Part shown: positions 1-6,481 of the stretch, one piece after another | Position numbering within the stretch: position 1 is the first letter of the stretch | Layout of the letters: each line of letters begins with the position of its first letter | Source: JBFXAN01 sp050184225 | Lineage (GTDB): Bacteria; Chloroflexota; Dehalococcoidia; CAUJGQ01 | Assembly (NCBI GenBank): GCA_050184225.1 | Contig: JBFXAN010000193.1 | Span: 1 to 11,640 of the forward strand | Direction: 5' to 3' | DNA length: 11,640 nt | Made by a program: the position numbers and the translations under genes | The notes under the pieces: generated by a model | Database searches by the model: none | Told to the model about the DNA's origin: nothing | Seen by the model: only the letters and a program-made list of their open reading frames with translations

Positions 1-91
1 CGACAGACATCTGCGCTGCGCGGTGCATCGTACCCGCATTCGCCTCGCCACAGGCTCGTTCACTCACCCCCCACCCCTCAGGAGGAACAGT

Positions 92-664
92 GTGAAGCGC
101 AGTCTTGCAGGACTCGCGGTCGTCGTCGCCGTCGTGATCGCCGGTATCGCCGTCGGGACCACCGGCGCGAGCGCCGCGACCGCGCCGCAGGCGGTTGCCG
201 GCGGACCGTACTCTGCGTACCTGGGCAATTCGATCCAGTTCGACGGCGCCGCCAGCAGCGGCACCGGTCCTCTCTCGTACGCTTGGACATTCGGCGACGG
301 CACCTCCGCCACGGGCGCCCGGCCGGTGAAGACCTACACAACCGCGGGCGCCTTTACCGTGACGCTGACCGTCACCGACAGCGCCGGCAACCGGTCAGTG
401 GCGGCGACGACGGCGACGGTGTACAGCTACGGCACGGCTACGACCAGTGGTTGCTACCTCACCGCGTATGGCACAGTCGCGTGCAACCAGACGGCAGCGA
501 GCCTGCTTTCGGGCTGCTACCTCACAACCTCCGGGTACGTCTGTCCACAGTACGGCGTGGCGATACCAAGCTGGCTCGCTAGCAGTGCGGTCTATCCGAG
601 CACCCTCAGCGGCATCTGCGCCGATCCCAACTACCGCCTCACTCCGTGGTGTCTCGACCTGTAG
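92..664 (+). CDS. Secreted PKD-domain protein with cysteine-rich C-terminal tail
   Basis: This 190-residue protein is predicted to be exported and extracellular. The GTG at 92 is chosen because AGGAGG at 80-85 lies 6 nt upstream; an upstream in-frame ATG at 23 has no such site and would bury the signal peptide. Residues 1-28 are a Sec-type signal (KR start, long Val/Ala/Ile core, ASA-A cleavage near 28). Residues about 33-111 are one PKD domain, an Ig-like beta sandwich, shown by YAWTFGDGTS at 63-72 and YTTAGAFTVTLTVTD at 81-95. The last 79 residues match no family I recognise and carry six cysteines (121, 131, 142, 151, 176, 187), with the GCYLT module repeated at 120 and 141. Three disulfides in an oxidising compartment are plausible. 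PKD domains usually mediate surface adhesion or binding and are not catalytic; no enzyme domain is present. The gene converges on ruvB. The ligand is unknown. Confidence 0.85.
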   Translation: MKRSLAGLAVVVAVVIAGIAVGTTGASAATAPQAVAGGPYSAYLGNSIQFDGAASSGTGPLSYAWTFGDGTSATGARPVKTYTTAGAFTVTLTVTDSAGNRSVAATTATVYSYGTATTSGCYLTAYGTVACNQTAASLLSGCYLTTSGYVCPQYGVAIPSWLASSAVYPSTLSGICADPNYRLTPWCLDL

Positions 665-680
665 GTCTGAGAGCATCCAA

Positions 681-726
681 TACCAGCAGCGCCGTGGTTC
701 TTTCGAGGACCACGGCGCTGCTGCAT
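681..726. terminator. Long perfect hairpin with TTCG loop between convergent genes
   Basis: Bases 684-698 pair perfectly with 709-723 (15 bp). The stem continues inward through a G-T pair, C-G and T-A to a TTCG tetraloop at 702-705. The hairpin lies between the stop of the PKD gene (664) and the stop of ruvB (758), so it probably ends transcription from both sides. No T-run follows on either strand, so it departs from the classical intrinsic terminator. It may act without a U-tract or serve as a 3'-end stabiliser. Confidence 0.75.
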
Positions 727-757
727 TGTCGATATGGCCGATAATTCCCCCGCAGTG

Positions 758-1792
758 CTACGTCTCGGACCAGAGGCCAAGCTGCGCGTCCGCGGACCGC
801 TCGGGGTAGGGAATGCCGAGATGGTCGTAGGCGCGGCGGGTGGCAATCCGGCCCCGGGGCGTGCGCTGGATGAATCCGAGTTGGAGCAGGTAGGGCTCGA
901 TCACGTCCGCGAGCGTGTCCGATTCCTCCGCGACCGAGGCGGCGAGGGTGTCGAGTCCCACCGGCCGGTCGGGGAACTTCTCGATCAGCGCGAGCAGCAC
1001 GGTCCGGTCCATCCGGTCCAGGCCCAGCTCGTCGACCTCGGCGCGGGTCAGCGCCTCCGAGGCGACCTCGCGGGTGATCGTGCCGTCGGCCATCACCTGA
1101 GCGAAGTCGCGGGAACGGCGCAGGAGGCGGTTGGCGATGCGCGGCGTCCCACGGGCGCGGCGGGCGATCTCGACGGCGCCGCCGTCGTCGCACTGCACGC
1201 CGAGGATGCGGGCGCTACGCTGCACGATCGCGGTCAGCGTCGCGACATCGTAGTACTCCAGCCGGCAGGTCTGACCGAAGCGGTCGCGTAGCGGCGAGGA
1301 GAGGAGCGCGTAGCGGGTGGTGGCGCCGACCAGCGTGAAGCGGGGCAGCGAGAGGCGGACGCTGCGCGCCCCCGGCCCCTTGCCCAGGACGATATCGAGG
1401 GCGAAGTCCTCCATCGCCGGATAGAGTACTTCCTCAACCGAACGATTGAGCCGGTGGATCTCGTCGATGAAGAGCACATCGCCGGCCTGGAGGTTGGTCA
1501 GGATCGAGGCGAGGTCGCCGGGACGCTCGATCGCCGGGCCGGACGTGATCCGGATCTGGACGCCCATCTCCGTGGCGATGATCTGGCTGAGCGAGGTCTT
1601 GCCCAACCCCGGCGGACCGTGGAAGAGGACATGGTCGAGACACTCACCCCGATGCTGGGCGGCGAGCACCGCGATCCGTAGATCTTCTTTGATTTTTTCC
1701 TGTCCGGGGAAGTCCTCGAAGCGGCGCGGTCGCAACGTCCGCTCGCTCTCGTCCTCCTCGGCGTACAGCGGTGTCACCACACGGTCCACCAT
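758..1792 (-). CDS. ruvB: RuvB, Holliday junction branch migration DNA helicase
   Basis: RuvB is the hexameric AAA+ motor that, with RuvA, drives branch migration of Holliday junctions in recombinational repair; RuvC then cuts the junction. At 344 residues the protein has the usual family length. Visible motifs are Walker A GPPGLGKT (59-66), Walker B with DEIHR (110-114), sensor 1 GATTR (156-160), the arginine finger in SPLRDRFG (R171), and sensor 2 GTPRIANR (R218). A C-terminal winged-helix domain follows (about 260-335), including a RTPRGR segment and AYDHLGI. After GATTR the sequence reads YALL where many homologs have AGLL, a mild variation. The ATG at 1792 has only a weak AGGGG upstream. 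The 68-bp gap from the MFS gene contains a possible promoter, so ruvB may be transcribed alone or by read-through. ruvA and ruvC are not adjacent. Identification is very secure. Confidence 0.98.
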   Translation of the reverse strand: MVDRVVTPLYAEEDESERTLRPRRFEDFPGQEKIKEDLRIAVLAAQHRGECLDHVLFHGPPGLGKTSLSQIIATEMGVQIRITSGPAIERPGDLASILTNLQAGDVLFIDEIHRLNRSVEEVLYPAMEDFALDIVLGKGPGARSVRLSLPRFTLVGATTRYALLSSPLRDRFGQTCRLEYYDVATLTAIVQRSARILGVQCDDGGAVEIARRARGTPRIANRLLRRSRDFAQVMADGTITREVASEALTRAEVDELGLDRMDRTVLLALIEKFPDRPVGLDTLAASVAEESDTLADVIEPYLLQLGFIQRTPRGRIATRRAYDHLGIPYPERSADAQLGLWSET

Positions 1793-1825
1793 GACACGCC
1801 CCTGCTAGGACAAACGTTCGGCAAT

Positions 1826-1831
1826 AGTATA
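1826..1831 (-). promoter_or_regulatory. Possible -10 element upstream of ruvB
   Basis: Read on the minus strand this is TATACT, within the only clearly A/T-rich patch of the 68-bp gap between the MFS stop and the ruvB start. It would place transcription start about 25 nt before the ruvB ATG. No convincing -35 hexamer is seen 17 nt upstream (CAACGG), so the call rests on one hexamer and position alone. Confidence 0.3.
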
Positions 1832-1860
1832 TCGCATTCGGCGCGATCCCGTTGGCCGTG

Positions 1861-3147
1861 TTACGTCGTACCAGCCGGCTCCGGTGGCCGCACCATGGAC
1901 GGTGCGGCCGGGCGCGATGCGGTGAGCATCCGCAGTCCGGGCAGGAAGAGCATCGTCACCGGCAGCGCGAGATTAACCACGGCAAGCACGAGCAGCGTCG
2001 GCTGCAGGCCGATCGCCTCGAGCAACCAGCCGTAGACGAGCATGCCGAGGGGCAGCGTCATCGCGGCGATCGCCGCCACCGTACCGAAGACCCGGCCGCG
2101 CATCGCCGCGGGGATGCGCTCCTGCGCGATCGTCATCGCCATCGGGTTGACCGGTTCGAGGCAGAGCGCGTTGATCACGATCGACACGACAATCACCCAG
2201 AGCGGCGGTAGAAACACCAGCACCCAGAGAGTCAGTGCGCGCACGGTGAATCCGGCGATGATCGTGGCGCGGCGGGGCAGACGCGGCCCGACCAGCCAGA
2301 AGACGGCGTTGCCCGCGAGAGACCCGGCGGCGAGGGCGGCGAACATCAACCCGAGATCGATGGCGCTGCCGAAGACCTCCCGCGCGTACACGGGCAAGAC
2401 CACCGAATAGAGGGGTTCCGCGAGGAGGCTGCCGACCGAGGTGGTGATCGTCAGCGCCAGCAGTACCGGGTCGCGCCGGATGAAACGAAAGCCCTCCGCG
2501 ATCTCGCCGAGGAAGTGGCCCGGCGTCTCGTCCCGGACAGTTTGCTCATGAGGCTGCCGGACACGGACGGCGAGCGCGACGATGCCCGCCGAGACGACGA
2601 AGCTGGCGGCGTTGAGCCAGAGGAGGTTGCTCGCGCCGATCGTCGCGATCAGGATGCCGGCGAGCGGCGGCCCGACCAATAGCGCCGTCCGCAGGATCAC
2701 CTGGTAGAGCGCGTTGGCCCGCTCCAGCGACACGCCGGCGTCCCGCGCCAGGTCGGGATAGATGCTCCTTCGCGCCGTGATCCCCGGAGAGTCGAGCAGC
2801 GCGCCGAGAAAGACCAGCACCAGCAACTGCCAGAAGGCCAACCCGACCGTGTGATAGAGCAGCGGTACCAGCGCCACGGCCGCGCTGCTGGCGAGGTCGG
2901 CGAGGATGCTCATCCGCCGCGCGCCGAAGCGATCGACGAGCGCGCCGCCGAAGATACCGCCCGCAATCACCGGCAGTGCTCCGGTGGCGACGGTGATACC
3001 CGCCCGCGCGGGGCTGCCCGTCACCTGCAAAACGAACCAGGGTATTGCCAGGAAGGAGAGAACGTTGCCAACCTGCGACACCGAGGTCGCGGCGAGCAGC
3101 GCGGAGAGCGGCGTCCGCCGATTCGCTCTCTGCGCCGCGGCCATCAT
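1861..3147 (-). CDS. MFS transporter, MFS_3/EntS-like exporter
   Basis: This is an inner-membrane secondary transporter of 428 residues, a normal length for a 12-helix major facilitator. Hydrophobic segments fill residues about 15-400. The loop between helices 2 and 3 carries motif A, GGALVDRFGARR (67-78), the signature of proton-coupled MFS carriers. The N-terminal layout (LLAATSVSQVGNVLSFLAIPWFV) and the central FRFIRRDPVLLAL segment resemble the MFS_3 group, which includes siderophore (EntS-type) and drug exporters; substrate cannot be read from sequence. The start codon overlaps the permease stop as ATGA (3144-3147), implying translational coupling. GGAG lies 8 nt before the first ATG, and a second ATG follows at once. 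The partner gene suggests a joint export or resistance role (inference). The last 20 residues are Pro/Ala-rich and probably unstructured. Confidence 0.93.
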   Translation of the reverse strand: MMAAAQRANRRTPLSALLAATSVSQVGNVLSFLAIPWFVLQVTGSPARAGITVATGALPVIAGGIFGGALVDRFGARRMSILADLASSAAVALVPLLYHTVGLAFWQLLVLVFLGALLDSPGITARRSIYPDLARDAGVSLERANALYQVILRTALLVGPPLAGILIATIGASNLLWLNAASFVVSAGIVALAVRVRQPHEQTVRDETPGHFLGEIAEGFRFIRRDPVLLALTITTSVGSLLAEPLYSVVLPVYAREVFGSAIDLGLMFAALAAGSLAGNAVFWLVGPRLPRRATIIAGFTVRALTLWVLVFLPPLWVIVVSIVINALCLEPVNPMAMTIAQERIPAAMRGRVFGTVAAIAAMTLPLGMLVYGWLLEAIGLQPTLLVLAVVNLALPVTMLFLPGLRMLTASRPAAPSMVRPPEPAGTT

Positions 3148-3965
3148 CTCCCTTGCTCCAAGAACCGTTTGTGACCTTCGCGCCCCGGCGGCTCGTGGCG
3201 ACGTTGCGCTGCTGCCCGGTAGATTGCATGCGCCGTCCAGCCCGTCGCCAGTAACGCCAGCGCGCCCGCGACGACCAATCCACGGCCGGCGGCGGCAACG
3301 ATCGTCTCGTCATCGACAAGCGCATTGACCGCGTCAACCGCATAGAAGAACGGGTTCAGGTCAGCGGCAGCCCGAATCGATCCGGGAGCGAGCATGAGCG
3401 GCAGCATGACGCTGGAGAGCAACACCAGCGGCAGCGTCACCAGGTTGAGCGTCGCGGCAAGCCCATCCTCGTTCGTCAGCACCAACGCCAGCGCATACGA
3501 GCACAAGGCGAGCAGCATACCGATCAGGAGCACCACTCCGAGCGCCGTGTGCACGCTCGCCGCGCTCGCACCCAGATCGATCGTCCAGGCGATGCCCAGC
3601 AACAGGATCGATAGCCCCAAGAGCACGACCAGATCGCGCAGTGTCCGTCCGAGCACCAATGCGGTCCGATGGGCGGGCGTGACGCTCGGCCGGTCGAGTC
3701 CACCGGCGCGGACCTCCGGCAGCAGGCCGAAGCCGACGCAGACGGAACCGTACAGCGCCAGCAGCACCATCAGGCCGGATGCAAGAATGGCGAGCGCATC
3801 AACAGACGCGAACATCTGCGGCCCGTCGAGGTTCACGAGCAGCGGCGCAAATAGGACCAGCCAGAGCAGCGGTTGGAACAGACCGAAGACCAGCCAGATC
3901 GGATTCCGCAGCGTCGTCCGCACGCTGTCGTCAAAGTGCAGCCAAATCTCGTCAAGCAACGTCAT
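3144..3965 (-). CDS. ABC-2 type permease, DrrB-like, without adjacent ATPase
   Basis: This is a 273-residue membrane subunit of an ABC exporter. It has a short cytoplasmic N-terminus and six hydrophobic segments, at about 22-44, 52-82, 103-130, 138-164, 169-193 and 224-252. The PEVRAGGLDRPSVTP stretch (83-97) sits where the coupling loop of DrrB/NodJ-type permeases contacts the ATPase. NPFFYAVDAVNALV (204-217) matches the conserved NP-aromatic-hydrophobic-DA motif late in this family. Such permeases normally follow an ATP-binding gene directly, as in drrA-drrB. Here the upstream gene is a DUF4097 protein, with a large hairpin between, and no Walker-motif partner is adjacent. The ATG at 3965 has GGAG 8 nt upstream on the minus strand. 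It overlaps the MFS gene by 4 bp. The ATPase may be encoded elsewhere or may have been lost. Confidence 0.87.
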   Translation of the reverse strand: MTLLDEIWLHFDDSVRTTLRNPIWLVFGLFQPLLWLVLFAPLLVNLDGPQMFASVDALAILASGLMVLLALYGSVCVGFGLLPEVRAGGLDRPSVTPAHRTALVLGRTLRDLVVLLGLSILLLGIAWTIDLGASAASVHTALGVVLLIGMLLALCSYALALVLTNEDGLAATLNLVTLPLVLLSSVMLPLMLAPGSIRAAADLNPFFYAVDAVNALVDDETIVAAAGRGLVVAGALALLATGWTAHAIYRAAAQRRHEPPGREGHKRFLEQGR

Positions 3966-4014
3966 CGCCGTGTCTCCGCTGCTGGAATCCCAACGGCAGT
4001 CGATGGTCCGGCCA

Positions 4015-4094
4015 CGCAGCGGCCCTGATGCGTGCAGCGAAGGGCCTGTAGCAGAGGAATCAGCCCCTTCACTGCACGCATCAGGGCCGCTGCG
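4015..4094. terminator. 30-bp-stem hairpin between the DUF4097 gene and the permease
   Basis: Bases 4015-4044 pair with 4065-4094 over 30 bp with a single C/A mismatch (4038/4071). Three more pairs close after one C/C mismatch (4046-4048 with 4061-4063). The hairpin starts 12 nt past the DUF4097 stop (minus strand) and ends 49 nt before the permease start. No T-run follows on the minus strand. It most likely separates the two transcription units as a terminator or RNA-stability structure; a dispersed palindromic repeat is an alternative. Confidence 0.65.
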
Positions 4095-4105
4095 CGATAC
4101 GCCGT

Positions 4106-5347
4106 TTAGAGCAGTTCGTCGTCGGCCTCGGTCTCGTCCTCGTCGTCATTGACCGTTTCTCCGGCGGCCCGGCGGCGCATATGCTCGGCCATCCGCTCCG
4201 CCCGGCGCTGCATCCGTTCCGCCTGTCGCTGCGCCCGCTCGGCGTGCCGTTGGGCGCGTTCCTGAGCCTTCGCCACCTGCTCCTCGACCGTGCGGTTGAT
4301 CTCAGTCTCGATATCGTTCGCGTCGAAATCGATATCGAAATCCATGTCCTCGGCAAAGTCGAAGCGGAAATCCTTGCCGAAGGCAATGCCGATCGTGACG
4401 CCGTGCTTCGGCCCGATCCGGATCGCGCCGCTAACCGTGCGCAGGCGCACATGGGGCGCATCATCCGGTGGCGGACCCTCGCCCCGACGCTGCGAGAGAT
4501 CGGAGCGGATCGAACCGCTCACCGTCTCGGCATCCATGAAGAACGGCTTCACCGGATCGACATCGAAGTGGATGGCACCGCTGGTCGTCGAGATCTCCAC
4601 CGCACCGTTGACCCGTCCCTCGTAGTAGGCCGCTCCAGAAACCGCGTGCATCTTCACCGCGCCGCCCGGACCGCGGATACCAACGCGGCCGCTCTGGGTG
4701 GCGAGGAAGGCGTCGCCGCCGATGTCGAGCGCGTCCAGCCGGCCGCTTTGCGTGCGCGCGTTCAGTGAGCCACCGACATGCGTCACCTTGATTGAACCGC
4801 TCTGCGCCTGAACGCTGACGTTGCCGCGCACGCGATCGAGGCTGACCTTGCCCGACTGCGATTGGAGCATCAGGTTGCCGCCGACCTCTTCGGCATCGGT
4901 CGCGCCGCTCTTGCTAATGATCCGGACATCCCCATCGATCGCGCGGGCGTTGGTCCGGCCGGATTTCTGCGCGACATCGACCGCACCCCGCAGCCGCGCG
5001 ACCTCGACCCGGCCGCTGCTGCTGGCAACCTTGCAGCGGGTGCGGCGGGGCACCGTGACGGCGTAGTCGATCCGCGGTCCGCGATTGAAGAAGAAGAAGC
5101 CGCCCGAGGCAACACGCGGCGGTGTAATCCGTAGCGTGTTGCCGTCCATGCGGACGCCATCGACGATCCGCTGCAGCGTATCGTCGGCGTCGCCGGCGCT
5201 CTCCTCGAAGATGTGCGCGACGATCTGGACGCGCGCCCGTTCAACATCGCCGCCCTCGATGAGGATGTTGCCAGAACGGCCTTCATATTCGAGTTGAAAG
5301 TCCTCGCCAGCGGGGAACTCCCGCTCGGCGGTCCGTATGTATTCCAT
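4106..5347 (-). CDS. DUF4097 family repeat protein with charged C-terminal helix
   Basis: This 413-residue protein has no signal peptide or membrane segment, so it is probably cytoplasmic. The start is set at ATG 5347, with GGAG 7 nt upstream; an in-frame extension to 5407 would be translated from repeat DNA and is rejected. Residues 1-105 are a beta-rich entry region. From 111 an SG motif recurs at glycines 112, 130, 148, 166, 184, 202, 220 and 238, an exact 18-residue period, then more loosely at 257, 278 and 307. This is the pattern of DUF4097, a putative adhesin-like right-handed beta solenoid of unknown function. A Phe/Asp-rich acidic patch (327-349) leads into a long Arg/Glu/Gln/Ala helix (about 352-395, repeated AER/AQR units), then a very acidic end (DDEDETEADDELL). 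It lies 90 bp after the small-protein gene and probably shares its transcript. Binding of a partner by the helix is conjecture. Confidence 0.85.
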   Translation of the reverse strand: MEYIRTAEREFPAGEDFQLEYEGRSGNILIEGGDVERARVQIVAHIFEESAGDADDTLQRIVDGVRMDGNTLRITPPRVASGGFFFFNRGPRIDYAVTVPRRTRCKVASSSGRVEVARLRGAVDVAQKSGRTNARAIDGDVRIISKSGATDAEEVGGNLMLQSQSGKVSLDRVRGNVSVQAQSGSIKVTHVGGSLNARTQSGRLDALDIGGDAFLATQSGRVGIRGPGGAVKMHAVSGAAYYEGRVNGAVEISTTSGAIHFDVDPVKPFFMDAETVSGSIRSDLSQRRGEGPPPDDAPHVRLRTVSGAIRIGPKHGVTIGIAFGKDFRFDFAEDMDFDIDFDANDIETEINRTVEEQVAKAQERAQRHAERAQRQAERMQRRAERMAEHMRRRAAGETVNDDEDETEADDELL

Positions 5348-5366
5348 TGGCTCACTCCGTTCGCCC

Positions 5367-5394
5367 GGCAGTGGGCAGTCGGCAATCGGCAGTC
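5367..5394 (+). repeat. Four tandem 7-bp repeats, GGCARTS
   Basis: The units read GGCAGTG, GGCAGTC, GGCAATC and GGCAGTC, with no bases between them, followed by GG. They lie 20 nt upstream of the DUF4097 start. The same heptamer occurs three times in the opposite orientation at 5469-5489. The two arrays could pair across a 74-nt loop that contains the stop codon of the small-protein gene. Confidence 0.8.
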
Positions 5395-5437
5395 GGGACG
5401 GTGACATCCCGCGCTCCCACGGTCAGCGCCACCACAC

Positions 5438-5713
5438 TCATTGCGGACCCAGCGTGAGGCCCGCACCCCATTGCCCACTGCCCATTGCCGGCTGACCTAT
5501 CGTCTGTGGCTCGCGCTCGGCAATGCGCTTATCGAGGATGACGGCGAGGCGCAGGAGCAGGCCGGCGGCATGAGCGCGGAGCCGTGTACTCGGCGATTGA
5601 TAGCCGACGATCTCCATCGCCCGTCGCCCCTCATAGATCTTGGCCAGTTCCGCATTCCGATCCCGGCGCTCCTGCTCGATCAGATCCTGGTTGAGTGACA
5701 TCCACATGTTCAT
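5438..5713 (-). CDS. Small hypothetical protein (91 aa) between RHH and DUF4097 genes
   Basis: I do not recognise a family. The start is ATG 5713 because GGAGG lies 5 nt upstream on the minus strand; a GTG at 5731 would place that site inside the gene. The N-terminal half is charged and helical (SLNQDLIEQERRDRNAELAK), and a second segment at about 43-66 (RLRAHAAGLLLRLAVILDKR) is an amphipathic or weakly hydrophobic helix. It could touch a membrane or form a coiled coil, but it is too basic at its edges for a confident membrane span. Residues 75-82 (AMGSGQWG) are encoded by three GGCARTG heptamers, so the C-terminus seems to have been extended or replaced by repeat DNA. The gene starts 48 bp after the RHH gene and ends 90 bp before the DUF4097 gene, which suggests one operon. 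Its function is unknown. Confidence 0.72.
   Translation of the reverse strand: MNMWMSLNQDLIEQERRDRNAELAKIYEGRRAMEIVGYQSPSTRLRAHAAGLLLRLAVILDKRIAEREPQTIGQPAMGSGQWGAGLTLGPQ
5469..5489 (-). repeat. Three inverted 7-bp repeats within the 3' end of a gene
   Basis: On the minus strand the units are GGCAATG, GGCAGTG and GGCAATG. They are the same heptamer family as at 5367-5394 but inverted. They are translated as residues 75-82 of the small protein, the tail that looks least like the rest of it. Confidence 0.78.
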
Positions 5714-5761
5714 CTCATCCTCCGGTGCCACGACGCTGCGCGCCTGACAGTTGCTCGCCAG

Positions 5762-6304
5762 CTACTCACCGCCATACCAGCCCTGTAGCTTCTTACCCTG
5801 CTTGCCCGGTTCGCGTGGCCGCGGCGGCTCCGGCGGCCAGGGCGGGCGTGGCGCCTCCGGCCGCTCCTCCATCGCCCGAAGCGAGCGGGCCATCGCCCGC
5901 ACAAACCAACTGTTGGCCGAGACCCCGGCCGCGGCGGCGGCCTGCGTCGCCAGATCCTTAAGTTCGGCCGGAATCCGGATCGTGATCTTCTCGGTTTCGC
6001 CGTCCACCGCCGACCAATCGGGGAGGTCATCGGCGGGCGCGGCGTCCGCTGCACCCGGTACCGGCTCCACGTCCAGCGTGAGCGCGCCGGGCAGATAGGA
6101 GAGCCGCAGGTGGTAGCGGTCGGAAACCTGCTCGTCGGCGGCCGTGACCAACTGGGAGAGCAGGTCAAAGACGGCGCGTTCCAGCGGATAGCGGGCAGCC
6201 TCGACATACCGTTCGAAGGCTTGGCGCCGTTCCGCGTCTTCGACGAGGCCGAGGGGGCTCTTCAGCGCCTCGAAGACCGACTCGGTCTTGAACTCGATCG
6301 ACAT
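5762..6304 (-). CDS. Ribbon-helix-helix (HicB/Arc-type) DNA-binding protein
   Basis: This 180-residue protein is probably a transcriptional regulator. The ATG at 6304 has AGGAGG 5 nt upstream on the minus strand. Residues 1-100 form an alpha/beta N-terminal region (MSIEFKTESVFEALKSPLGL onwards) similar in layout to HicB-like proteins. Residues about 105-145 are the RHH domain: the beta strand EKITIRIP followed by helices AELKDLATQAAAAAGVSAN and SWFVRAMARSLRAM. RHH proteins dimerise and insert the paired strand into the DNA major groove, usually at inverted or tandem short boxes. Residues 147-180 form a Pro-rich basic tail. No HicA-like toxin with a double-stranded RNA-binding fold is adjacent, so an ordinary hicAB module is unlikely. 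It heads the unit with the small protein and DUF4097 genes, and overlapping palindromes lie 36-63 nt upstream of its start, suggesting autoregulation (inference). Confidence 0.82.
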   Translation of the reverse strand: MSIEFKTESVFEALKSPLGLVEDAERRQAFERYVEAARYPLERAVFDLLSQLVTAADEQVSDRYHLRLSYLPGALTLDVEPVPGAADAAPADDLPDWSAVDGETEKITIRIPAELKDLATQAAAAAGVSANSWFVRAMARSLRAMEERPEAPRPPWPPEPPRPREPGKQGKKLQGWYGGE

Positions 6305-6339
6305 GCCATCCTCCTGCCACTAAATGTTGTTCTGTTGTC

Positions 6340-6367
6340 TGGCATTATGCTGGCACAATGCCAGCAT
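6340..6367. promoter_or_regulatory. Overlapping palindromes with TGGCA boxes, likely operator
   Basis: Two inverted repeats interlock here. TGGCATT (6340-6346) mirrors AATGCCA (6357-6363), and ATGCTGGC (6347-6354) mirrors GCCAGCAT (6360-6367) across 5 nt. Three TGGCA boxes result, two on plus and one on minus. The site lies in the divergent region 36 nt upstream of the RHH start and 171 nt before the LuxR-type regulator. A minus-strand CATAAT (6344-6349) falls inside it and TTGACG (6371-6376) lies upstream, but 21 nt between them is longer than normal. The site would suit an RHH dimer pair or another dimeric regulator; the binder is inferred. Confidence 0.6.
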
Positions 6368-6481
6368 GGACGTCAACCCTTCGCACATAACAACTTTCGT
6401 GCGTTCTTCACCGAATCAACTCAACCACCAGGACCGCCGGCGGCCCCCGGCGATGACACGCCCGTCTGCGGTACACTTCCG

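Noticed and set aside
5348..5407. Twenty-residue N-terminal extension of the DUF4097 protein
   Set aside because: It is translated largely from the heptamer repeats, and GGAG lies 7 nt before the ATG at 5347.
5367..5489. CRISPR-like array
   Set aside because: The 7-bp units are contiguous, with no unique spacers, and are not the length of CRISPR repeats.
5762..6304. Complete HicAB toxin-antitoxin module
   Set aside because: Only the RHH HicB-like part is present. The next gene is not a HicA-like toxin: it lacks the small basic fold with a catalytic His.
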